This document shows, in pieces, positions 52,822 through 53,240 of a stretch of 53,240 nucleotides of DNA. The DNA comes from Pseudomonas sp. GD03858 (GTDB taxonomy: Bacteria; Pseudomonadota; Gammaproteobacteria; Pseudomonadales; Pseudomonadaceae). Position 1 is the first letter of the stretch. Each line of letters starts with the position of its first letter. The notes under the pieces were generated by a model that was given only the letters and a program-made list of their open reading frames with translations, was not told where the DNA came from and ran no database searches. The translations under genes were made by a program, and so were the position numbers. The stretch lies in NCBI RefSeq assembly GCF_029840925.1, contig NZ_JAOCDM010000027.1, positions 1-53,240 of the forward strand, given 5' to 3'.

Positions 52822-53171
52822 TGGCCAGTGGCAAGCGTGTCCTGGCACGTCTGGAGCGGGAGATGGTCGCCTGCCTGACCGAGGCCTGCGCCACCGCCCA
52901 GGGCGAGATCGTCGGTTTCGCCTGGCTCACCCACCAGGTGGACCTCGACGACTTTCCCGCCAGCCTGCGCATCACCTGGGTGTTCACCGACGACACCGAC
53001 AAGGCCCGGGCACTGGCCGGCGCGGACAAGGCGCGGATGATCGCGCTGACGGCCCTGGCGCTGAGTGACGCGGGGGTCGAGCTGGACCATGTCGCCTGGC
53101 ATGTGCGCTTCGACAGCGAGGAGGCATGCTGGCGTGATCATGGCGGGGATTGGAACCGACGGTTGCGCTGA
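52821..53171 (+). CDS. Hypothetical conserved protein, 116 residues
   Basis: This protein starts with MASGKRVLARLEREMVACLTEACATAQG. It has no signal peptide, and the sequence looks like a small alpha/beta domain with a WVFTDDTDKARAL segment in the middle and a C-terminal DHVAWHVRFDSEEACWRDHGGDW part. I recognise no function. It lies directly upstream of the urease operon in opposite orientation, a position that may be conserved in related Pseudomonas genomes but would need a comparison. It begins on the last base of the leader ORF stop codon. Confidence 0.7.
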   Translation: MASGKRVLARLEREMVACLTEACATAQGEIVGFAWLTHQVDLDDFPASLRITWVFTDDTDKARALAGADKARMIALTALALSDAGVELDHVAWHVRFDSEEACWRDHGGDWNRRLR

Positions 53172-53192
53172 GCCTTTCAAGGCCTGCGCGGT

Positions 53193-53240
53193 CCTGTAGG
53201 AGCGGCCTTGTGTCGCGAAAGGGCTGCGCAGCAGCCCCCT
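53193..53240. repeat. REP-like palindromic element, cut by the window end
   Basis: CCTGTAGGAGCGGCCTTG is followed by GTCGCGAAAGGGCTGC and GCAGCCCC. The inner stem GGGCTGC/GCAGCCC spans 53221-53237. This is the P. putida-group REP type, and the right end continues past the window. Confidence 0.7.

Overview
The window looks like chromosomal DNA of a Pseudomonas putida-group species (P. putida, P. entomophila or P. mosselii type). Reasons: high G+C with tight AGGAG-type start sites, REP-type palindromes containing GGAGCGGG/CCCGCTCCC, a BenR-like regulator, a VreA-VreI-VreR-like trio beside hxc-like type II secretion genes, a DUF1652-type gene, and the gene order ureDABC-E-J-F-G. I recognise no rRNA, tRNA, CRISPR array or transposase gene.

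Layout. 1-6.7 kb: acetoacetyl-CoA synthetase, a parvulin isomerase, an autotransporter, a LysE exporter, and a hydrolase/VOC pair. 6.8-11.8 kb: one giant LRR protein with a NEL-type ubiquitin-ligase C-terminus, tail to tail with a UvrD-like helicase (11.8-14.3 kb). 14.5-19.4 kb: pirin, a BenR/XylS-type regulator, a lipoprotein, a HisN-type phosphatase and a YeeE/YedE sulfur transporter. 19.5-24.9 kb: an accessory block with a lipoprotein divergent from three consecutive exported proteases of unrelated clans (matrixin-like metalloprotease, LysM-bearing subtilase, trypsin-like protease). 25.0-30.6 kb: a P-loop ATPase and a large protein with a restriction-endonuclease-like N-terminus and cysteine clusters, with two small-molecule-type methyltransferases beside them; this is a candidate defence region. 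30.6-38 kb: a beta-propeller protein, ureidoglycine aminohydrolase, a START protein, a MITE-like hairpin, an EmrAB-type efflux pair, a hydrolase and a second LysE exporter. 38-43 kb: an XRE regulator/membrane protein pair with a double operator, a GNAT enzyme, three type II secretion genes (GspC, H and J types) and the VreAIR-like signalling trio. 43-46.6 kb: small unknown genes, a LysR regulator, and three tandem paralogous genes for tiny exported cysteine-containing peptides, one interrupted by an in-frame TAG. 46.8-52.5 kb: the complete urease operon. The window ends with a small conserved gene behind a coupled 20-codon leader ORF.

How the genes fit together. Ureidoglycine aminohydrolase and urease are both late steps of purine/urea nitrogen salvage. 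The VreAIR-like trio is expected to control surface-signalling transcription, including neighbouring hxc-type secretion genes, but most of a type II machine is missing here. The exported protease trio and the peptide family are the most unusual parts. The peptide genes lie below the size cut-off of ordinary gene calling and share a leader motif, a signal peptide and a C-terminal signature.
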